A DNA stretch of 64,000 nt, taken from contig OX365947.1 of the NCBI GenBank assembly GCA_947247005.1, forward strand, positions 6,677,030 to 6,741,029, read 5' to 3'. The position numbers and the translations under genes are program-made. The notes below the pieces were generated by a model. The model saw nothing but the letters and a program-made list of their open reading frames with translations. It ran no database searches and was not told the origin of the DNA. Shown here piece after piece: positions 61,601 through 64,000 of the stretch (positions are counted from its first letter, which is position 1; every line of letters begins with the position of its first letter). This stretch comes from Spisula solida. Lineage: Eukaryota > Mollusca > Bivalvia > Venerida > Mactridae.

Positions 61601-64000
61601 ATCCAGACATCACATAAGAGTTATTGCCCTTTGACTTGGATTATTTGTTTGACATACAAACAGCTATTGCAGGGGGGGGGGGGTTACACTAATCACATGG
61701 GTTTGTGTTTATTTTGCTCAGATGTTGAACATTAGAAGATTATGAGTGGTTCTTATCCTGTTTTCCCAGTGTACCCTCGGCTATGCTCTACTGTATATTC
61801 CAAGATTTCTTCATAAGATGTCTCAATGTTTATTGAACTCAAAGCAGCAGCGATGATGATGAAAAAATCCATTTTATGAGCAGATAAATCAATATCTGCA
61901 TGCTGGCTGATGAATAAATCATATTTTTGTTGCTAATCATTCTTGGTCTTTGCTTGATTAAGAGAATTGTCTGCCGACATGTCTCGTTCATCATTTGCAT
62001 AAAAAATATGATGGTAGAAGTGAATAAAGATGGAAAACTAAGTTTATTATTGGCGGAATATTAGTAATTTTGAAATACGCACATTAATTGCACTGGTAGA
62101 TTATCATGTGATCACCAGGGGTGTCAATATTCCTGATTAATCCAGAATTCCGGATTTATCTATCCTGAAAGAGCTATGATTGCAGATCAAAATAAAAGTT
62201 ATTTGATGAAAATATTTCAAGAAATGGTTAAAAAAAGTTATGGTCAATTTAATCTGCTCTAAAGGATTGTATTCAATAAAAAGTGAGTTAAATATGGAAA
62301 CAATGTGGTTGAAGGCATGTTGTTTGGCAAAAATGGTCAGCAGCATATGATTTTTAAGATTTTGAATTTCGCTCTGTTGACACCCCTGGATCACTAAAAG
62401 ACAGGCCAAAAATAAAGTTGTGTTTGTTACCCCTTCCCCTACCCAAAATATTTTTTGACCCTATATTGTATGAGAGTACGAAAACAAAATTTATTGACAA
62501 AAATATTAAAAAATAAAGTTTAAAAAAACAACATTTAATTTACTTACCTACCCAGCCCTAATTTGCCTGGGTCGGGAAGGGGAAACAAAAGATATTTTAT
62601 TTTTTGCCTAATTGATTGTATTTTGTTGTAGGGTATCTTGGGTTCGGTACAGAGTGGGAAGTCGGCGCTGGTACATCGATACTTGACTGGTTCCTATATG
62701 CAGGAAGAATCTCCCGAAGGTTGGTACCCATCTCACATTAAATACTGTAACATCATAACACACCATTTACTTATATGTAATTTAATACCCTCTAAATTAT
62801 TTTTCAACACTTCCGTGTACTTAAATATGTTAAACTATTGTTCCAAACAAAAATTTTGACCGATACAAAACCACTCTCATCAAATGAGTTCTTCATGTAT
62901 TCATTTAGAGTACTTGTGTCATGTTCAGAGCTTTTAAGCTCGTTCAATCCCCCATTGAGGTCTGGCTCGAACCTGTGACTTCTGATTTAGGGATAAGACC
63001 ATGGTCTCTGGCTCGAACCTGTGACTTCTGGTTTAGGGATTAGGACCGTGGTCTTTGCTACTACGACCTCTGCTGTCCACTTCGCCTTTGGTTTACGTGT
63101 AGTGACTGTGAAATAGACTTTGATTGATGATTAGAATATTCTATGCCTTTTAATTCAGGATTATTCAGGGGGTCGTACAATTTTGGAATAATCCTGAAAT
63201 CCTGATTTGCTGCACTAGAAAGAATTCACTTTTTCTGCAGAAAATAAAAGTTATTTGACAAAAAAATTTGAAGTACTGACTGTTATGGTCATTTTGAATT
63301 TTATGAGTTGAATTTTAACATAAGAACAATGTTTGAACTTAGCTTTGGTGTAGGGATGTGTGCTAATTTAGCTTTGGTATAGGGATGTGTGCTAATTTAG
63401 CTTTGGTGTAGGGATATGTGCTAATTTAGCTTTAGTATAGGGATGTGTGCTAATTTAGCTTTAGTATAGGGATGTGTGCTAATTTAGCTTTGGTATAGGG
63501 ATGTGTGCTAATTTAGCTTTGGTGTAGGGCAGTGTGCTAATTTAGCTTTGGTGTAGGGATGTGTGCCAATTTAGCTTTGGTATAGGGATGTGTGCTAATT
63601 TAGCTTTGTTGTAGGGATGTGTGCTAATGGCACCAGGAACAGATTTGTTTTCAGGATTTGGCATTTTGTCTCAGTAGGACCCTTGCTTATTACATAATTC
63701 AAACATAATAATGATTCAATGAAAAAAGACACAACTCAAAAAATGGTGTACAAAATGACATGTTTCGTTCAGTTAACTTTTTCGGGTTAAGTACAAAACA
63801 TATGTATATGTTTGTCATCATTTATTATTTGCATGGAGATTTTTCAGTAAAAATAACAGTGAAAATAACAGTGAAAATATTGATTTTCTTTAAACGCTCG
63901 GTGAAATAAAATTCGATCTTGCACCAAAATCAACAAATTTCCTCTATTTAATACATATTGTTTTCAGGTGGTCGATTTAAGAAAGAAGTGATAATAGATG
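28477..64000 (+). CDS. AGAP1: AGAP-type ArfGAP (GTPase-like, PH, ArfGAP, ANK), 5' part
   Basis: Four exons (28477-28651, 60723-60781, 62632-62719 and 63968-64000 onward) join in phase into 118 residues plus one base. Order: an N-terminal segment with [20 protein letters not shown] and [12 protein letters not shown], then [19 protein letters not shown], then the GTPase-like domain start with P-loop GSVQSGKS followed by [11 protein letters not shown] and QEESPEGGRFKKE. These blocks are diagnostic of AGAP/centaurin-gamma proteins, which stimulate GTP hydrolysis on Arf proteins in endosomal and Golgi traffic. The PH, ArfGAP and ankyrin parts would lie right of the window. The P-loop keeps GxxxxGKS. 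Which vertebrate paralogue (AGAP1, 2 or 3) it matches best cannot be settled here; the symbol is a label for the family. Intron 1 is 32,071 bp. Confidence 0.92.
28652..29408. other. AGAP intron 1, first part: no element seen
   Basis: About 750 bp of A+T-rich intron with no repeat or exon that I can support. Confidence 0.4.
29409..29551. repeat. 52-bp tandem repeat, about three copies
   Basis: CTGGGCTCTTGATAGG and GGAATTAGCTCAAATTCATA recur at 52-bp spacing (29412, 29464, 29516). Confidence 0.85.
29894..29949 (+). ncRNA. Hammerhead-ribozyme-like core
   Basis: CTGATGA (29903-29909), a stem II of GGCTT and AAGCC closed by loop AGTGA, then GAAAC (29926-29930), loop ATCA and GTC (29935-29937) match the order of the hammerhead conserved core with a two-pair stem III. 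AATTTTA (29894) and TAAAATT (29943) could form part of stem I. Short type I hammerheads of this layout are known in Penelope-like retroelements. Deviations: one extra A between CTGATGA and stem II, and poor pairing next to the cleavage site, so this copy may be inactive or a look-alike transposon end. Confidence 0.4.
30100..31075. repeat. Degenerate ~180-bp tandem repeat, split by a SINE
   Basis: Three units share TTAAGTTTTATGTTTAGGT, CTATTGCTTTGAAACTT or its variants, CACTTGTTCACCATTA and ATAACTCTGATCTG-like blocks (30120-30290, 30300-30446 and 30890-31060). The SINE at 30447-30880 interrupts it. Confidence 0.7.
30447..30880 (+). mobile_element. Full-length tRNA-derived SINE, ~430 bp
   Basis: The tRNA-like head GCGGATTTAGCTCAGTGGTA with GTGGGTTCAATCCC has good A and B boxes (30447-30518). 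A central part, GTGTATCGGTGCTATACACC, is shared with the SINE at 38434 (GTATCAGTGCTATACACCAG). The 3' part ends AAGGGCGCTATATAAATCTG and a TATTTATTT tail. TATGT occurs on both sides as a possible short target duplication. The tRNA type was not determined. Confidence 0.85.
31300..31568. mobile_element. MITE family F, copy 1
   Basis: Left end TATAGTCCAGTGAATTTGAC and right end GTCAAATTCACTGTGCTATA are inverted. The interior contains TGCACGATTTGCTTGCGGAA and TTCATGCATAAAGGTCAGGA, shared with copies at 39685, 41735 and 49640. TA-rich ends suggest a TA duplication. Confidence 0.85.
32019..32245. mobile_element. MITE family A, copy 1 (3' end lost)
   Basis: Starts CAGGGATGTCAATGCTCCTG and contains CTGAAAGAGCTATGATTTCT, AAATGGCAAAGTTATGGTCA and AATCTGCTCTGAAGGATTT. 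The CCCCTG end is missing. Confidence 0.8.
32290..32705. repeat. ~135-bp tandem repeat, about three units
   Basis: Units share ACTTATGGACCAATCTTCAT-type, GGGTCATGTGGGGTCAAAAA and GGTCAAATCTTAGAAAAAGC blocks. I recognise this as a repeat type common in bivalve genomic sequence, from memory. Each unit carries GGTCA half-sites. Confidence 0.8.
33124..33390. mobile_element. MITE family D, copy 1, 267 bp
   Basis: CAGGGGTTCTACAATTCCGG at the left and CAGTAGAACCCCTG at the right are the ends. Flanks AACAGA and AACTGA form a 6-bp duplication with one mismatch. The interior AAAATAAAAGTTATTTGAT is shared with family A. It holds a single GGTGTAGGGATGTGTGCTAA unit, which is amplified in copy 2 at 63166-63685. 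Confidence 0.85.
33764..33911. mobile_element. Small foldback MITE, ~148 bp
   Basis: GGGTTGGTATTCAATATTGA with TCTTA and the inverted TAAGATCAATATTGAATACC with ACCCC are the ends. It lies directly against the family C element that starts at 33911. Confidence 0.8.
33911..34106. mobile_element. MITE family C, copy 2 (inverted)
   Basis: Opposite orientation to copy 1: CAGGTGTTCCACTAGCTTCT at the left and GAGTCAAATGGAACTCCTG at the right, with TTTTACCATTTTATAGGCAA and CAAACCAAAATCTTGA inside. No clear target duplication. Confidence 0.8.
34277..34445. repeat. CTCTGTAGAGCAACAAC repeats with an inverted partner
   Basis: Four CTCTGTAGAGCAACAAC-like units and an inverted GTTGCTCTACAGAG at 34430 form an imperfect inverted element. 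A related ACCTCTGTAGAGCAACAT lies at 50414. Confidence 0.65.
34529..35659. mobile_element. MITE family B, copy 2, split by a hAT element
   Basis: The left part (GACCAAAAATAAAATATTGT and TTTCCCCTTCCCTACC) and right part (AGGAAGGGGAAACAAACAAT and ATTTTAGCC) are the two ends of family B, separated by the 950-bp insertion at 34665-35614. Confidence 0.8.
34665..35614. mobile_element. Non-autonomous hAT transposon, 950 bp, 8-bp TSD CTAATTGG
   Basis: Ends TAGGGCTGCGTACCGGTT and AACTGATACGCAGCCCTA are inverted (16 of 18 match). CTAATTGG flanks both sides (34657-34664 and 35615-35622). An 8-bp duplication with such termini is characteristic of hAT elements. The interior has a ~75-bp direct repeat (CTCAAGCCTGACGTGATTGT with GTGAGTCTGCAAGTGCCTAT) near 34940 and 35430 and no transposase. 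Confidence 0.92.
36369..36561. mobile_element. MITE family C, copy 3, 6-bp TSD GATCTA
   Basis: CAGGGGTTCCATTTGACTCG at the left and AGCTAGCGGAACCCCTG at the right. GATCTA flanks both sides exactly. This is the best-preserved copy of the family. Confidence 0.9.
36761..37098. repeat. 32-bp tandem array
   Basis: About ten units of AAAGGAGGAGCAATCCGGGG followed by TTATAAGAACTC, with two shortened AAAGGTTATAAGAACTC units at regular positions, indicating a compound repeat. Confidence 0.95.
37784..38176. mobile_element. MITE family H, copy 1, 3-bp TSD TAA
   Basis: GGCCAGAGTTTTTTAATTTT then TGTTACTCGGAC, and the inverted GTCCGAGTAACGAAAAATCG then AATTCTGGCC, are the ends. TAA flanks both sides (37781-37783 and 38177-38179). 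TAA fits PIF/Harbinger-type insertion. A second copy is at 59735-60133. Confidence 0.85.
38434..38790 (+). mobile_element. tRNA-Ser-like SINE, ~350 bp
   Basis: The head ACAGTGGCCGAGTCATTAAC with CCTGGTTCGAATCTCC has A and B boxes. The central GTATCAGTGCTATACACCAG is shared with the SINE at 30447. The 3' part, TCCCTCGAAGCCAGAGGTCA to ACCACGACTGTCTCAG, recurs as a fragment at 56690-56850. Confidence 0.8.
39291..39316. repeat. Poly-C tract (26 C)
   Basis: Uninterrupted C run. Similar shorter runs lie near 50003 (C) and 61673 (G). Length is likely unstable. Confidence 0.95.
39317..39545. repeat. Dispersed repeat with nuclear-receptor-like sites
   Basis: The stretch from CATCTTTGATAAGGGGTACT through TTCAATTACTCAAGGACTCT to the receptor-like cluster at 39468-39495 looks like a repeat type I associate with bivalve genomes. 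It starts directly after the poly-C tract. Confidence 0.5.
39468..39495. promoter_or_regulatory. Nuclear-receptor-like cluster: DR1, DR0 and perfect IR3
   Basis: AGGTCA (39468), one A, AGGTCA (39475), AGGTCA (39481), CTG, TGACCT (39490). The last two make AGGTCACTGTGACCT, a perfect inverted repeat with 3-bp spacer (the estrogen-response-element consensus). The first two make a DR1 of RXR/HNF4 type. It lies inside a repeat, so function is not implied. Confidence 0.6.
39685..39935. mobile_element. MITE family F, copy 2 (inverted)
   Basis: TATAGCACGGATAAATTGAC at the left; GGTTCTTGCGTTGAATATAT and AATTTCTGCAAGCAAATTGT inside; GTGTCAAATTATCTGTAC at the right. Opposite orientation to copy 1. Confidence 0.75.
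39989..40268. mobile_element. MITE family A, copy 2
   Basis: CAGGGGTGTCAATTTTCCTG at the left and the body as in other copies. The last bases of the right end are lost (GGCCCTGTTAATCCT). Confidence 0.85.
40745..41030. repeat. Degenerate ~22-bp minisatellite
   Basis: Repeats of GTAATATGTTCACAGAATTT followed by GTGT, about a dozen units, increasingly diverged to the right. Confidence 0.8.
41037..41662. mobile_element. MITE, ~626 bp with 35-bp perfect inverted ends
   Basis: ATATATATGAGCCAGTCTCC with AGGAAAACCTGCTAT and the inverted partner ending GGAGACTGGCTCATATATAT. The interior is A+T-rich and non-coding. Confidence 0.85.
41735..42434. mobile_element. MITE family F, copy 3, interrupted by family E
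   Basis: TAATACAGAGAATTTGACAT at the left; TGCACGATTTGCTTGCAGAA and CATACATAAAGGTTTGCATC at the right are family F blocks. A 420-bp element (41813-42232) interrupts it. Confidence 0.8.
41813..42232. mobile_element. MITE family E, 420-bp foldback nested in family F
   Basis: CAGTGTAGCAATACCATGTG to its inverse CACGTGGTATTGCTACACTG. The arms continue to match for most of their length (TTTTGACTACAG, TTTGTAAACATTGG, GAAATCGATAAAG), so the whole element folds back. TATTT on both sides is a likely 5-bp duplication. Confidence 0.88.
42548..43452. repeat. 47-bp minisatellite, about 19 units
   Basis: Units of GTAGTCTGATGGGGCTGCTC, TGTCACTAGATTGTTTAACT and GACCCAT. Subtypes (ACACGATAG, CTAATACTAG and ACATTACATGTAGATAG variants) cluster in blocks, showing local duplication. 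Confidence 0.95.
43453..43530 (+). mobile_element. Possible SINE fragment
   Basis: GTTGGAACAGCCACC and ACTGGTTTGATTCCTGGCT include a B-box-like GGTTTGATTCC. Too short to classify. Confidence 0.3.
43768..44008. repeat. 31-bp tandem array, about eight units
   Basis: CAAGCGCTGGAGTACCTATC followed by AAAATCATATT. One unit has a short internal duplication (ATCAGGAGTACCTATC) near 43918. Confidence 0.95.
44405..44626. mobile_element. MITE family C, copy 4, 6-bp TSD TAGTTT
   Basis: CAGAGGTTCCACTAGCTTCT to GTCAAATGGAACGCTTG, flanked by TAGTTT on both sides. Its left part contains a local duplication of GGAACCTGAAGGATT-type sequence. Confidence 0.88.
44627..46717. other. AGAP intron 1: no element seen
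   Basis: A+T-rich intron. A ~50-bp near-direct repeat (GTGACATATTTATTATCTCC and GTGACGTATTTATTATCTCT) occurs at 45655-45720. Nothing else could be supported. Confidence 0.4.
46718..49251. mobile_element. Possible 2.5-kb element or two solo ends (TTAAAGGGA termini)
   Basis: TTAAAGGGAATATT at 46718 and the inverted TAGTCCCTTTAA near 49240-49251 face each other. Both sides carry TGACGTCACAATCG or its complement 200-215 bp inward. The outer flanks share AGATTTACAGGG with GTGCAAAAAGTTT (46672 and 49252). It may be one large non-autonomous element or two independent copies; no transposase frame is evident. Confidence 0.4.
49640..49915. mobile_element. MITE family F, copy 4
   Basis: TGTAGCACAGAGAATTTGAT at the left; CCTTTATGCATGAATATATT, TTTCCGCGTGCAAATTGTGC and AGATTTGTGTTGGTATTACA inside; GGTCAAATCTTCTATACTAT at the right. 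Confidence 0.75.
49916..51013. other. AGAP intron 1: no element seen
   Basis: Contains a poly-C run near 50003-50018 and an ACCTCTGTAGAGCAACAT fragment at about 50414 related to 34277-34445. No gene. Confidence 0.4.
51014..51598. mobile_element. MITE family A, copy 3, TSD TTACTG, interrupted by family B
   Basis: CAGGGGTGTCAATTTTCCTG to GCCCTGTTGACACCTCTG, flanked by TTACTG on both sides. The family B element at 51202-51529 sits inside it. Confidence 0.9.
51202..51529. mobile_element. MITE family B, copy 3, TSD CTG, nested in family A
   Basis: GGCCGAACTTAAAATATTCT to AATATTTTATTTTAGGCC, flanked by CTG on both sides (51199-51201 and 51530-51532). It lies in the opposite orientation to copy 1. 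The nesting shows it is younger than the family A copy. Confidence 0.9.
52190..53715. repeat. ~125-150-bp satellite, about 11 units
   Basis: Each unit has TTGAATGTATTTGAGCAAAA, TTGTTGAATATTGTTGTTGG, AAATGAGTCGTAGTGTAACT and GTTGATGTAATATAATGAAA blocks. Length differs by indels in the TATATA stretch and by presence or absence of TTCAGAGCTAGTGATG. Alternating unit types occur near the left. Confidence 0.95.
53716..54544. other. AGAP intron 1: no element seen
   Basis: A+T-rich intron. A line of GGGAATTTTCGCG and GGGAATTTTCATG repeats near 54150-54190 is too short to classify. Confidence 0.35.
54545..54712. repeat. 42-bp tandem repeat, four units
   Basis: AAATTAGTAAAGATACATGA, AGATAATCATGAAAGTTTGT and GG repeat at 42-bp spacing (54547, 54589, 54631, 54672). 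Confidence 0.9.
55046..55310. repeat. ~23-bp tandem array
   Basis: About eleven copies of CTTAGCTACAACATACTTGC followed by GGT, with small indels. Confidence 0.92.
55542..55810. mobile_element. MITE family A, copy 4, TSD AATTAC
   Basis: CAGGGGTGTCAATATTCCTG to CTCTGTTGACACCTCTG, flanked exactly by AATTAC. Confidence 0.92.
55811..57573. other. AGAP intron 1: SINE fragment only
   Basis: At 56690-56850, CCCTCGAAACCAGTGGTTAT, GGCCAATGAGGC and GACTCACGACTGGTC match the 3' part of the SINE at 38434. The rest holds nothing I can support. Confidence 0.5.
57574..57834. mobile_element. MITE family A, copy 5
   Basis: TAGGGGTGTCAATTTTCCTG (first base mutated) to GGCCCTGTTGACACCCCTG. No exact target duplication survives. 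Directly after it, 57838-57915 looks like a right-end fragment of family F (CCTTGTAATATATTCAAACA, GGTCAGGATC). Confidence 0.88.
58505..58580. repeat. Dispersed repeat fragment (ATAACATCAGAAATGTCGAG)
   Basis: ATAACATCAGAAATGTCGAG, AGTGATTATTATAAGTTAGA and AACTTGTTTCGCAATC match sequence at 61335-61415 and, inverted, 4565-4640. Confidence 0.55.
59224..59502. mobile_element. MITE family A, copy 6
   Basis: CAGGGATGTCAATATTCCTG to GGCTCTGTTGACACCCCTG. Flanks AGTCTA and AGTTTA are a 6-bp duplication with one mismatch. Confidence 0.9.
59735..60133. mobile_element. MITE family H, copy 2
   Basis: GGCCAGAGTTTTTTAATTTT to GTCCGAGTAACGAAAAATAA and AATTCTGGCC. Shares TATAGCTTGCACGAGCTGCT and GGTAGAATAGTCAATGACGG with copy 1 at 37784. 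Confidence 0.85.
60331..60685. repeat. ~27-bp degenerate minisatellite just upstream of AGAP exon 2
   Basis: About 13 units of GTCCAGTTTGGTGTCAAGTT followed by TCCTGTA, ending some 38 bp before the exon 2 acceptor. Confidence 0.9.
60723..60781 (+). CDS. AGAP1: AGAP exon 2
   Basis: The acceptor TATCATTTCAG ends at 60722 and the donor GTAAGT begins at 60782. 59 bp: two bases complete the Asp split from exon 1, then [19 protein letters not shown], a block conserved in AGAP proteins just before the GTPase-like fold. It ends in phase 0. Confidence 0.93.
60782..62115. other. AGAP intron 2, first part
   Basis: Holds a dispersed repeat at 61335-61415 (CGTGGCGATGG and GTGTCGAGAGTGAT, see 4565 and 58505) and a short poly-G run near 61673. 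No exon seen. Confidence 0.45.
62116..62388. mobile_element. MITE family A, copy 7, TSD GATCAC
   Basis: CAGGGGTGTCAATATTCCTG to GCTCTGTTGACACCCCTG, flanked exactly by GATCAC. It lies in AGAP intron 2, 244 bp before exon 3. Confidence 0.93.
62404..62608. mobile_element. MITE family B, copy 4 (22 bp from a splice acceptor)
   Basis: GGCCAAAAATAAAGTTGTGT with TTACCCCTTCCCCTACC to GAAGGGGAAACAAAAGATAT and TTTATTTTTTGCC. A short copy of 205 bp. Its right end is 22 bp upstream of the AG of AGAP exon 3. Confidence 0.8.
62632..62719 (+). CDS. AGAP1: AGAP exon 3 (P-loop)
   Basis: The acceptor ATTTTGTTGTAG ends at 62631 and the donor GTTGGT begins at 62720. It encodes [20 protein letters not shown] and SYMQEESPE plus the first base of a Gly codon. 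GSVQSGKS is the P-loop of the GTPase-like domain. The donor GTTGGT is weak compared with GTAAGT, but the Gly split joins exactly to exon 4. Confidence 0.94.
62945..63080 (-). mobile_element. Duplicated tRNA-like SINE fragment, minus strand
   Basis: GGTCTGGCTCGAACCTGTGA and TCTGGCTCGAACCTGTGACT, 47 bp apart, read on the minus strand as GGTTCGAGCC, a B box. With GACCATGGTCTTATCCC this looks like the 3' half of a tRNA-type head present twice. Confidence 0.45.
63166..63685. mobile_element. MITE family D, copy 2, expanded by an internal satellite
   Basis: CAGGGGGTCGTACAATTTTG at the left and CAGTAGGACCCTTG at the right, with flanks ATTATT and CTTATT (one mismatch). It matches 33124-33390 except for a tenfold internal array. 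Confidence 0.85.
63341..63628. repeat. 29-bp array, ten units, inside a family D element
   Basis: AGCTTTGGTATAGGGATGTG followed by TGCTAATTT, spaced 29 bp from 63341 to 63602. The homologous position in the copy at 33124-33390 has one unit only. Confidence 0.95.
63968..64000 (+). CDS. AGAP1: AGAP exon 4 (partial, cut by window end)
   Basis: The acceptor TTGTTTTCAG ends at 63967. The first two bases complete Gly, then [10 protein letters not shown] follows, matching the QEESPEGGRFKKEI-type continuation of the AGAP GTPase-like domain. The exon continues past 64000. Confidence 0.93.

Overview
This is nuclear DNA from an animal, most likely a bivalve mollusc. Three plus-strand genes with GT-AG introns, A+T-rich sequence, dense short inverted-repeat transposons, tRNA-derived SINEs, many minisatellites and repeat types familiar from bivalve genomes point that way; the species cannot be fixed from sequence alone. 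There is no bacterial gene layout.

Layout. (1) 2-346: last coding exon of a galactose-3-O-sulfotransferase-like gene that enters from the left. (2) 347-10594: no gene; a 5'-truncated LINE with a reverse-transcriptase remnant, a palindromic repeat, a 774-bp TA-flanked DNA transposon and other inverted-repeat elements. (3) 10595-16770: a complete five-coding-exon gene for a glycosyltransferase family 92 protein of 540 residues (type II membrane anchor, repetitive stem, DTDEF motif). (4) 16771-28260: a 60-bp satellite and many foldback elements. (5) 28260-64000: the 5' part of an AGAP (ArfGAP with GTPase-like, ANK and PH domains) gene. Its first exon is at 28477-28651 behind a TATA-less promoter with ETS, NRF-1 and YY1 motifs. 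A 32-kb first intron follows, then exons at 60723-60781 and 62632-62719 and the start of a fourth at 63968. The exons join in phase to give the amino-terminal segment and P-loop of the GTPase-like domain; the rest of the gene lies to the right.

The AGAP introns are packed with transposons. The clearest pattern is a set of 13 short elements in three sequence families (A, C and D) that share CAGGGG...CCCCTG-type ends and, where readable, 6-bp target-site duplications; one further copy lies in the glycosyltransferase gene. Other notable items are a hammerhead-ribozyme-like core, a repeat carrying a perfect inverted nuclear-receptor site, a non-autonomous hAT element nested in another element with an intact 8-bp duplication, and a case where one transposon copy has grown an internal 29-bp satellite.

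The first two genes are both expected to act on glycans in the Golgi; AGAP proteins act on Arf GTPases in membrane traffic. That shared theme is inference from family knowledge, and there is no sign of co-transcription.
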